This document shows, piece by piece, positions 1 through 5,235 of a stretch of DNA of 6,562 nt. The translations under genes and the position numbers were made by a program. The DNA comes from Rudanella sp. (lineage in GTDB: Bacteria > Bacteroidota > Bacteroidia > Cytophagales > Spirosomataceae), in assembly GCA_026785985.1 (NCBI GenBank), contig JAJAYX010000654.1:1-6562 (forward strand). Reading direction: 5' to 3'. Under the pieces are notes generated by a model. It saw only the letters and a program-made list of their open reading frames with translations. It did not search any database and was not told where the DNA came from. The first letter of the stretch is position 1. Each line of letters begins with the position of its first letter.

Positions 1-46
1 GCGTACGCTGACTTACGCATTAGTTAACCTGTATTGTGGAGTTTTC

Positions 47-77
47 TTGGATTTAAACGGGAAGGTATATACGTTTA
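47..77 (+). promoter_or_regulatory. Predicted promoter of the MerR-family regulator
   Basis: A Bacteroidota-type promoter can be read as TTG at 47-49, a 20 nt spacer, and TACGTTTA at 70-77, which matches TAnnTTTG at all but the last base. Transcription would begin around 83-85, leaving an untranslated leader of about 50 nt before the ATG at 133. The -7 element lies inside an inverted repeat. The match is by eye only. Confidence 0.45.
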
Positions 78-79
78 AA
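52..79. promoter_or_regulatory. Inverted repeat, candidate operator of the MerR-family regulator
   Basis: TTTAAACG at 52-59 and its exact reverse complement CGTTTAAA at 72-79 are separated by 12 nt, so equivalent positions lie 20 bp apart, about two helical turns. The right half-site covers most of the predicted -7 element and the left one sits just after the -33 element. A dimeric regulator bound here would block or remodel the promoter. Autoregulation by the downstream gene product is an inference; MerR-family and CarA/CarH proteins commonly bind inverted repeats over promoters. Confidence 0.5.
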
Positions 80-132
80 GGCTCCATTTTCTAAATAAAT
101 TCATCTATCAAGCTTTGTAGTTTGACAAGCCC

Positions 133-1011
133 ATGAGCAATTACTCAATCAAAGATTTAGAACAGCTATCGGGTATCAAAGCGCACACATTACGCATTTG
201 GGAGCAACGATATAACATTATATCGCCAAAACGGACCAACACAAATATCCGTACCTACGATGATCAAGACCTTAAACTGGTTCTGAATATCTCATTACTC
301 AAGGATCACGGCTATAAAATCTCGGAGATTTCGCGCCTTTCCGTAGAGGAAATGTACCGTGAAGTCATCAAGATTTCAGACTGTCAACTCAACTATCCCG
401 ATCAAATCCACGCTTTGACGATCTCGATGATTGACCTCGACGAGGATCGATTTGAGAAGATTATCAGCACCAATATTCTGCAATTTGGCTTCGAAAACAC
501 GATGATTCACATCATTTATCCGTTTTTGAGCCGTATTGGCACCCTTTGGATAACGGGGTCTGTTGGTCCGGCACAGGAGCATTTTATCACCAACCTGATC
601 CGCCAAAAAATTATTGTGGCCATAGATGGGCAGGTGAGCAAGCAACGACCCGACAGCAAAAAGTACATGCTATTCCTGCCCGAAGGTGAGTTGCACGAAA
701 TCAGCCTGTTGTTTGCAAACTACATTATCCTGGCGCGTTATAATAAAGTAATTTACCTGGGTCAGAGCCTCCCATTCAACGAGTTGGTTTTCGCTTATAA
801 TATTCACAAACCCGACTATGTGTTCTCGGTCATTACGTCGGTTCCATCGAACAGCGATGTTCAACCTTTTGTAAACAAACTGATGAAAACCTTCCCCGAA
901 AGCCACATTCTTCTGACGGGTTACCGAGTGGTTGGGCAGGATATTCAAACGGACGATAATGCCACGATCATCAACAACATTGAGGATTTGATCAGACTTG
1001 CCGGGTCATAA
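133..1011 (+). CDS. MerR-family regulator with cobalamin-binding domain (CarH/LitR-like)
   Basis: This 292-residue protein has an N-terminal winged MerR helix-turn-helix (about residues 3-72, with the family pattern HTLRIWEQRYNIISP at 18-32). It is followed by a helical cap domain (about 85-170) and a Rossmann-type cobalamin-binding domain (about 177-290). The cap shows W139, nine residues, then E149-H150, which is the Wx9EH signature of CarH/CarA photoreceptors that contacts adenosylcobalamin. The following domain has ELHEIS (186-191), where H188 is placed to be the lower cobalt ligand; the usual glycine of the ExHxxG motif is serine (S191). Known relatives repress carotenoid and photoprotection genes in the dark and release DNA on light exposure. 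Length and domain order fit a complete family member. The ATG at 133 is chosen because the HTH begins immediately after it. No target gene is visible to the right, where the next gene is convergent, so any regulon partner probably lies left of the window. Real B12 or light sensing is inferred. Confidence 0.88.
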   Translation: MSNYSIKDLEQLSGIKAHTLRIWEQRYNIISPKRTNTNIRTYDDQDLKLVLNISLLKDHGYKISEISRLSVEEMYREVIKISDCQLNYPDQIHALTISMIDLDEDRFEKIISTNILQFGFENTMIHIIYPFLSRIGTLWITGSVGPAQEHFITNLIRQKIIVAIDGQVSKQRPDSKKYMLFLPEGELHEISLLFANYIILARYNKVIYLGQSLPFNELVFAYNIHKPDYVFSVITSVPSNSDVQPFVNKLMKTFPESHILLTGYRVVGQDIQTDDNATIINNIEDLIRLAGS

Positions 1012-1051
1012 GAACAGGTTAGGATACCCCAATTGCCTTTCATAGCCACAT

Positions 1052-1999
1052 TTAACTGACCACATTGATTGCTTCACCCCTCTGAAAAGCCTTAAAGTTT
1101 TCTACCACTGCCGCCAGAAGTCGCCCACGGGCTTCAAAACTGGCCCAGGCAATGTGGGGGGTGATTATACAATTTCGAGCATTCAGCAAGGGATTCGCGT
1201 TGGTTGGGGGTTCTGTGCTTAACACGTCGATACCCGCCCCCGCCAAAACACCTTTGTTAAGCGCGTCGGCCAAATCAGCTTCCTGAATAAGTCCGCCCCG
1301 GCTGGTGTTGATCAAAAACGACGTTGGTTTCATGGTTGCCAGCAAGTCGCGGTTCACAAACGCCCGGTTTTCGGGGGTCATCGGGCAATGCAGCGACACC
1401 ACATCGCTCTCGGCAAACAGCGTTGGCAAGTCCACAAAACGAACACCCGGCGTAGGGTCGGTGTAGCGTTTATGGGCCAACACGCTCATTCCCATTGCCC
1501 GGCCAATGTCGCCCACTTTGCGGCCAATATCGCCATAACCAACCAGCCCCAGCGTTTTGCCTGCCAACTCGATTAGGGGCGATTGCCAGTAGCAAAAATC
1601 CGGCGACCGTTCCCAATCCCCGGCATGAACGCTCTGGTTGTGCCGACCCACCTGCAGAGCCAGTTCGAGCAAGAGCGCAAAAGTGAGTTGGGCCACCGAA
1701 TCGGAGCCATAGCCGCGCACGTTCGTAACCACAATACCCCGTTCGCGGGCGGCTGCCACATCGACAATATCATAGCCCGTAGCTGTGATGCCAACATACT
1801 GCAAATGAGGCAATTGCGCCATCGTTTCGCGGCTCAATTTGACTTTATTGACCAAAAGAATCTCGGCATTTTTCGCCCGCTCAACGATCTCATCGGGGCT
1901 GGTGCGGTCATAAAACGTCACCTCTCCGAGGGCCATGAGGGGTACCCAATCAAGGTCGCCGGGGTTAAGTGTGTGCGCGTCAAGGTAAACGATGTGCAT
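1052..1999 (-). CDS. D-2-hydroxyacid dehydrogenase, glycerate dehydrogenase type
   Basis: This 315-residue cytosolic enzyme is an NAD(P)-dependent reductase that interconverts 2-keto acids and D-2-hydroxy acids, for example hydroxypyruvate and D-glycerate. The nucleotide-binding fold has GYGDIG at 154-159. The catalytic triad typical of the family is intact: R234 in NTSRGG, E263 in STEPP and H282 in TPHIAW. The TPHIAWASFEAR stretch is characteristic of the glycerate dehydrogenase branch. The open frame extends 14 codons upstream to an ATG at 2041, but the ATG at 1999 is preferred. The protein then begins directly with the first beta strand (MHIVYLDA), and the longer form would run through the predicted promoter. 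After the second Rossmann strand the sequence reads AHKR without the acidic residue usual in NAD-preferring members, so NADP use is possible. The exact substrate is not determinable. It converges on the MerR-type gene with 40 bp between the stops. Confidence 0.9.
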   Translation of the reverse strand: MHIVYLDAHTLNPGDLDWVPLMALGEVTFYDRTSPDEIVERAKNAEILLVNKVKLSRETMAQLPHLQYVGITATGYDIVDVAAARERGIVVTNVRGYGSDSVAQLTFALLLELALQVGRHNQSVHAGDWERSPDFCYWQSPLIELAGKTLGLVGYGDIGRKVGDIGRAMGMSVLAHKRYTDPTPGVRFVDLPTLFAESDVVSLHCPMTPENRAFVNRDLLATMKPTSFLINTSRGGLIQEADLADALNKGVLAGAGIDVLSTEPPTNANPLLNARNCIITPHIAWASFEARGRLLAAVVENFKAFQRGEAINVVS

Positions 2000-2021
2000 G
2001 AGGGAATAGATGTTAAATTTG
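1992..2021 (+). promoter_or_regulatory. Predicted promoter of the small membrane protein gene
   Basis: TAAATTTG at 2014-2021 is a perfect match to the Bacteroidota -7 consensus TAnnTTTG. ATG at 1992-1994 stands in the -33 position with a 19 nt spacer, matching TTG at two of three bases. The predicted transcript starts near 2028, about 24 nt before the ATG at 2052. It overlaps the first codons of the divergent dehydrogenase gene. Confidence 0.5.
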
Positions 2022-2049
2022 CAATTATTGACCTGATCCAACTAACCAA
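2020..2049 (-). promoter_or_regulatory. Possible promoter of the D-2-hydroxyacid dehydrogenase
   Basis: On the minus strand a TTG (reverse complement of 2047-2049, with a second TTG directly upstream at 2050-2052) lies 19 nt from TAATTGCA (reverse complement of 2020-2027). The spacing fits the Bacteroidota consensus, but the -7 element keeps only the TA and one further base of TAnnTTTG. It would drive transcription toward the ATG at 1999 and overlaps the opposing promoter by two bases. Confidence 0.25.
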
Positions 2050-2051
2050 CA

Positions 2052-2483
2052 ATGGAGTTTACCAAATACCTTTCTGTAATTCTTGCCAGTACCATAAAAT
2101 TCATTGGGGGGCCATTGACGGGCCTTGCCTTTCGGCTTGGCTGGGTCGAAACGGCGGTTTGCACCGTTATTGGCACGATGGTTAGCGTCATCGCTGTGGC
2201 ATTTGCCGGGGAAGTGTTACTCCGACTAAGTCAGCGGTTCCGCAAAACGCCCCCCCGCCGGTTCACTCGCCGAACGCGCATGGCTGTCCGAATCTGGCAG
2301 CGGTCGGGCATGGCCGGGATCGCTTTTCTAACTCCCTTACTTCTGACCCCCATTGGCGGCACGGCTCTTGCCATATCGTTCAACGTCAGGCGGTTCAAAC
2401 TAATTGGCTACATGCTCATCAGTGCGGTATTCTGGGCCTTCATCCAGACCATGCTCGTGTATCAGTTGCCAGGACTTTTTTAA
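2052..2483 (+). CDS. Small integral membrane protein, unrecognised
   Basis: I do not recognise this 143-residue protein with certainty. It shows about four hydrophobic segments: roughly residues 6-28, 35-58, 86-110 and 114-136. The middle loop (59-84) carries about ten arginines and one lysine, so by the positive-inside rule it lies in the cytoplasm and both termini would also be cytoplasmic. Glycine/proline-rich turns occur within hydrophobic stretches: GGPLTG at 19-24 and LTPIGGTAL at 98-106. Such helix-breaking segments occur in small export proteins of the COG2426/Sm_multidrug_ex type and in DedA-like proteins, so a transporter-like role is possible, but the match is impressionistic. The start at 2052 follows a good promoter element and leaves no room for a longer N-terminus. 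It is divergent from the dehydrogenase and ends 7 bp before the stop of the convergent glycosyltransferase, so it is probably transcribed alone. Confidence 0.75.
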   Translation: MEFTKYLSVILASTIKFIGGPLTGLAFRLGWVETAVCTVIGTMVSVIAVAFAGEVLLRLSQRFRKTPPRRFTRRTRMAVRIWQRSGMAGIAFLTPLLLTPIGGTALAISFNVRRFKLIGYMLISAVFWAFIQTMLVYQLPGLF

Positions 2484-2490
2484 CTCTTAA

Positions 2491-3261
2491 CTATCGACTC
2501 ACTGTTGCCACAGGTTTGCCACTCGCTGGTTTCTTGTTGAAGTCGCCACGAGCGAAGAATTTTTCGATGAAGCAATACATCAGGATAAAGAAATAGCGGC
2601 TACCCATCTCTTTTATTTTCAGTTTCGATTCGCCGTATTTCCGGTTTGTCCAACTGTTAGGCACCACTTCGTAGCTGTAGCCCCGAACCATTGCTTTCAA
2701 CGGCAGTTCGATGGTCAGGTTAAAATGAGGGGACAAAAACGGTTTCACGCCTTCGATGGTCTCGCGCTTGTAAAGTTTGAAAGCGTTGGTGGTGTCATTG
2801 TACTTAATGCCCATCACCAGTTTAACGATAAAGTTAGCCACCCGGTTAATGATTTTTTTCACCTGTGGGTAGTCGATCACTTTGCCCCCTTTCTCCCAAC
2901 GCGAACCAAACACCGCGTCGGCATCAGTTTCGAGCATTTTGTGATAAAACTTGACTAAATCTTCGGGGTCGTCAGACATGTCAGCCATAAAAACGGCCAC
3001 ACAGTCGCCTGTGAAGCGTTCCAAGCCATAACGAACCGCATAGCCAAACCCATTTGGGCCGGGGTTTGTGTAGTAAACGAGGGTCGGAATTTCCGCTTTC
3101 AGCCCTTCCAGTACACCCGCTGTGTTGTCTTTCGAGTTGTCGTTTGTGACGCAAATCTCGTGCGGAACTCCATGTTTGGCCAGTGTTTCATACAACGACC
3201 GCAGCGTGTGCGAAATAGATTCCTCTTCGTTGTAGGCCGGAATAACGACGCTTAGTTTCAT
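2491..3261 (-). CDS. Family 2 glycosyltransferase, DPM-like
   Basis: This 256-residue GT-A enzyme resembles dolichol-phosphate mannosyltransferases and related polyprenyl-phosphate sugar transferases, which move a sugar from a nucleotide donor to a lipid phosphate on the cytoplasmic face of the inner membrane. Seen features are the N-terminal strand VVIPAYNEEE (5-14), the nucleotide-binding VTNDNSKDNT (38-47), and the metal-site region MADMSDDPED (92-101). In the last, M92 takes the place of the first aspartate of the common DAD pattern, as in the MADxSDdP subgroup. GSR (119-121), NDTTNAFKLY (155-164) and the C-terminal RKYGESKLK (207-215) follow. There are no clear C-terminal membrane helices, only a hydrophobic stretch at 223-236, so it is the short type that associates peripherally. 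It is the last gene of the glycan cluster and follows the other family 2 enzyme across a hairpin-bearing 53 bp gap. Sugar and acceptor cannot be determined. Confidence 0.9.
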   Translation of the reverse strand: MKLSVVIPAYNEEESISHTLRSLYETLAKHGVPHEICVTNDNSKDNTAGVLEGLKAEIPTLVYYTNPGPNGFGYAVRYGLERFTGDCVAVFMADMSDDPEDLVKFYHKMLETDADAVFGSRWEKGGKVIDYPQVKKIINRVANFIVKLVMGIKYNDTTNAFKLYKRETIEGVKPFLSPHFNLTIELPLKAMVRGYSYEVVPNSWTNRKYGESKLKIKEMGSRYFFILMYCFIEKFFARGDFNKKPASGKPVATVSR

Positions 3262-3275
3262 AATTTTCAGAAGTG

Positions 3276-3308
3276 AGGAGTGAGGACGATCGGCCCGTCC
3301 TCACTCCT
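3276..3308 (-). repeat. 13-bp perfect inverted repeat between two glycosyltransferase genes
   Basis: AGGAGTGAGGACG at 3276-3288 is the exact reverse complement of 3296-3308, with a 7 nt loop. The left arm belongs to a tandem GTGAGGA duplication at 3273-3286. The structure begins 6 nt past the stop of the upstream gene (3315) and ends 14 nt before the next ATG (3261). No T-run follows it in the direction of transcription, so it is not a typical intrinsic terminator. It may be a processing, stabilising or attenuating hairpin within the operon mRNA. Confidence 0.75.
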
Positions 3309-3314
3309 AATTAC

Positions 3315-4271
3315 TCAAATCTTATAGGACAACAGCCGAATTGAACTATATGCTTTTAGAAGTGGTGCCGGAACAACGTAATCCCGAACAACATCCTTGA
3401 TTATGCGATTGTCAGGTTGCGCCATGTACAGGTATTTGAGCGCGTAGAAAGCCCGACGAAAATAACTCTGTTTATATTGTTTCGCATCAAGCATCAGCCG
3501 GTAATAACGGGCAATATTCTTGCGAAGTACGCGGTCGTATTTAAAATCGAGTTCGCGGTTAATGTTGCTGTACATCTGAATCCGGTTCCGTAAAAACTGC
3601 TCATCCCACTCATAATCGTGGAAACTTGCCCCGGCTCGGTTCTTCCGATACACCGACATCACATCGGGAATATAGCCGATTGGTCCCATTTTAGCTTTCA
3701 GAATCAGCCGGGGAATATCGCCACTGCTCGACTCCCGAAACCAGGCCGGGTATTCCTTAATGCTGTTGCGGTACACGGTGCTCGATGTAGCCATGAACCA
3801 GATTTCCTGTTCACCCACAAGGTCATCAAGGGTGTAGTAGGTTTTCATATCAGGCCCATTGAGTAGATAGGACGGAGAGCCATCTTCGTAAATAATCTCC
3901 GCATTATGAAACACCGCCTGGCATTGGGGATTGGCATCCAGAAAATCGACCTGTTTCTGCAGCTTGGCTGGGTTCGTCCAATAATCGTCGCCGTCCATCA
4001 GTGCATAATACTCCCCTTGGGTCAACTTGAGCGTTTCGAGGAAATTGATGCCCCCGTTTTTACCCATGTTGCGCGGGTGCAACACCCCAATTACTTTGCC
4101 CGGATGCCGCCGTTCATATTCCTGAATAATTTCGCGCGTACCATCCGACGAAAAATCATCCCCCACCAATATTTCAAATGGGAAATTCGTCACCTGGGCC
4201 AACGCACTGTCGATGGCTTTGCGGATGAAGTTTTTCTGGTTGTACGTTATAATCGTGACGCTGACTTTCAT
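3315..4271 (-). CDS. Family 2 glycosyltransferase
   Basis: This 318-residue glycosyltransferase has a GT-A fold at the N-terminus: VSVTIITYNQ (3-12), the nucleotide-binding VGDDFSSDGT (36-45), and the DxD metal site in MDGDDYW (92-98). A typical acceptor/catalytic-side SGD follows at 183-185, and VYRKNRAGAS (207-216) is the usual end of the catalytic domain. The remaining 100 residues are basic and aromatic and probably help membrane or partner contact. Family members transfer a sugar from a nucleotide donor to a growing surface glycan in the cytoplasm. The open frame extends 16 codons upstream to 4319, but that segment is translated from the pyrimidine-rich arm of an intergenic repeat. The ATG at 4271 is the real start, since MKVSVTIITYNQ is the standard family beginning. 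Its neighbours are the oxygenase-like gene upstream and the DPM-like enzyme downstream. Specific sugar unknown. Confidence 0.9.
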   Translation of the reverse strand: MKVSVTIITYNQKNFIRKAIDSALAQVTNFPFEILVGDDFSSDGTREIIQEYERRHPGKVIGVLHPRNMGKNGGINFLETLKLTQGEYYALMDGDDYWTNPAKLQKQVDFLDANPQCQAVFHNAEIIYEDGSPSYLLNGPDMKTYYTLDDLVGEQEIWFMATSSTVYRNSIKEYPAWFRESSSGDIPRLILKAKMGPIGYIPDVMSVYRKNRAGASFHDYEWDEQFLRNRIQMYSNINRELDFKYDRVLRKNIARYYRLMLDAKQYKQSYFRRAFYALKYLYMAQPDNRIIKDVVRDYVVPAPLLKAYSSIRLLSYKI

Positions 4272-4361
4272 AGGGAAGAGGAAGAGGAGGAAGGGGGGAA
4301 AGACAAGAAAGGGAGTCAACGGTCTGTTTCTCCTTTCTTCCCCTTCCCCCTTTCTCCCTTT
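4272..4361 (-). repeat. Polypurine/polypyrimidine imperfect inverted repeat
   Basis: On the + strand 4272-4315 is 43 purines out of 44 (the exception is C4304), and 4327-4361 is entirely pyrimidine. Exact pairings include 4305-4312 with 4332-4339 and 4289-4296 with 4340-4347, with an asymmetric bulge between them. An alternative register pairs 4308-4315 with 4354-4361. The whole 91 bp gap between the oxygenase-like gene and the glycosyltransferase consists of this element. It can form a long cruciform or mRNA hairpin directly in front of the start codon at 4271, and the purine tract could adopt a triplex. Confidence 0.7.
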
Positions 4362-4362
4362 A

Positions 4363-5166
4363 CTACACTACTGCCTGTTTAATTTGTTCTTTCCAGCCTT
4401 GTGGCTCTTTGTCTTCGGCGGGTTTTCCCCAAGGATCGTAGAATGGCAAAATAGCCACCCAACGGCCACGCGGATCGTCCCAGCTAAAGCGGTCGGCAAA
4501 ACTCGACGGCGACACCCAGTGGGGCAGATCGTAGCGGAACAGAATCATGTCGCCCACATCCTGATAGCCCTCTGTTTCCACAATATGGTCGTTGATCACG
4601 TAGCCCGTGCCGCCCGAATGGTAGTCTTTACCGAATTGATTCAGGGCGAGGATAGTGCCTACTTTCTGCGGGTTAAGCAGGTGCCAGTGCCGCCCAAAAA
4701 AGCTGCCGCCCAGCGGATAATGCGTTATCTGAGGGTGGAAATACGGTTGTCCTTTGCGGATACCGAACTCCTCGTTGTTGCCTGTCAGGGCATTCCAAAA
4801 CTGCCGAACCGGGTTGAAAACCGCCAGAAATGTCTCACGGGTTTGTTCGTCTAAATCCAGAATGGCATCGAATGTATGGTCGTGGAAAAGTTGCGGAGCC
4901 TTCTGAATTTTGGCCATGAGCAACCGCTGCTTGTGCTGATTATTATCGAATGGATCGGGGGCGTCGGCAAGGGGCGTTTTTTCGGCCCAGGCCCGCGTTG
5001 CGTCGATCATGTTCTGAAGCATGTCGGCGGGGATGCCCGTTTTCACAACCACGATGTTCGGCTCATTCACGAGCTTCATCACCTCTTCTGCCGGAATTTC
5101 GGGGACAATCTGCCCGTTTTTGAACTCGGCATTTACTTTGATCAGGTATTTTGCTACTTCCTGCAT
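4363..5166 (-). CDS. Fe(II)/2-oxoglutarate oxygenase-like protein with HxH site
   Basis: This 267-residue protein has the layout of 2-oxoglutarate-dependent oxygenases in its second half. ITHYPLGGSFFGRHWH (147-162) aligns with the prolyl-hydroxylase-type strand that ends in the metal motif HxD. SGGTGYVIND (184-193), GDMILFRYDLPHWVSP (205-220) with the distal histidine H216, and R233/R235 for the 2-oxoglutarate carboxylate follow. The spacing H160 to H216 to R233 is right for the family. However, the usual aspartate or glutamate is H162, giving three histidines, so metal binding and chemistry may differ. If active, it would probably oxidise a sugar, lipid or amino-acid substituent of the glycan made by neighbouring enzymes; this is inferred from context. 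The frame is open to an ATG at 5223, but the start at 5166 is preferred. The extra 19 residues look like untranslated leader, and a possible promoter lies there. The family assignment is by motif recognition only. Confidence 0.75.
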   Translation of the reverse strand: MQEVAKYLIKVNAEFKNGQIVPEIPAEEVMKLVNEPNIVVVKTGIPADMLQNMIDATRAWAEKTPLADAPDPFDNNQHKQRLLMAKIQKAPQLFHDHTFDAILDLDEQTRETFLAVFNPVRQFWNALTGNNEEFGIRKGQPYFHPQITHYPLGGSFFGRHWHLLNPQKVGTILALNQFGKDYHSGGTGYVINDHIVETEGYQDVGDMILFRYDLPHWVSPSSFADRFSWDDPRGRWVAILPFYDPWGKPAEDKEPQGWKEQIKQAVV

Positions 5167-5188
5167 ACTGTTCTGTGTCGATTTATGA

Positions 5189-5220
5189 CAAAATAGACCC
5201 TCGATTACCGGAAAACCAAA
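5189..5220 (-). promoter_or_regulatory. Possible internal promoter before the oxygenase-like gene
   Basis: On the minus strand TTTG (reverse complement of 5217-5220, with another TTTG directly upstream) lies 21 nt before TATTTTG (reverse complement of 5189-5195), one base short of TAnnTTTG. This 69 bp gap is the only junction in the glycan cluster without a hairpin. An internal promoter could let the last three genes be expressed separately. Confidence 0.25.
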
Positions 5221-5235
5221 CAAACGACTCAGACC

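Noticed and set aside
1..20. Possible start of a divergent gene on the minus strand (ATG at 18-20 reading MRKSAYA to the window edge)
   Set aside because: Only six full codons and part of a seventh are visible, there is no convincing minus-strand promoter before it, and an open frame this short has no evidential weight.
1012..1051. Bidirectional terminator between the convergent MerR-type and dehydrogenase genes
   Set aside because: No stem of meaningful length and no T-tract was found in these 40 bases.
2000..2041. Fourteen-residue N-terminal extension of the D-2-hydroxyacid dehydrogenase
   Set aside because: The family fold begins at the internal methionine, and the extension would cover the proposed promoters.
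1583..2185. 200-codon open frame on the + strand
   Set aside because: It is antisense to the dehydrogenase, whose catalytic motifs are intact, and runs out of frame into the membrane protein gene; its composition has no protein-like domain.
3276..3308. Intrinsic terminator for the family 2 glycosyltransferase gene
   Set aside because: The stem is followed by TCACTTCTGAAAATT rather than a T-run, and the next gene starts 14 nt later on the same strand.
3906..4854. Two long + strand open frames (3906-4382 and 4213-4854)
   Set aside because: They are antisense to the glycosyltransferase and the oxygenase-like gene, and pass through the purine repeat as runs of K, R, E and G; they are shadow frames.
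5167..5223. Nineteen-residue N-terminal extension of the oxygenase-like protein
   Set aside because: It does not look like a signal peptide or a domain part, and it overlaps a possible promoter; the start at 5166 is more likely, though not proven.
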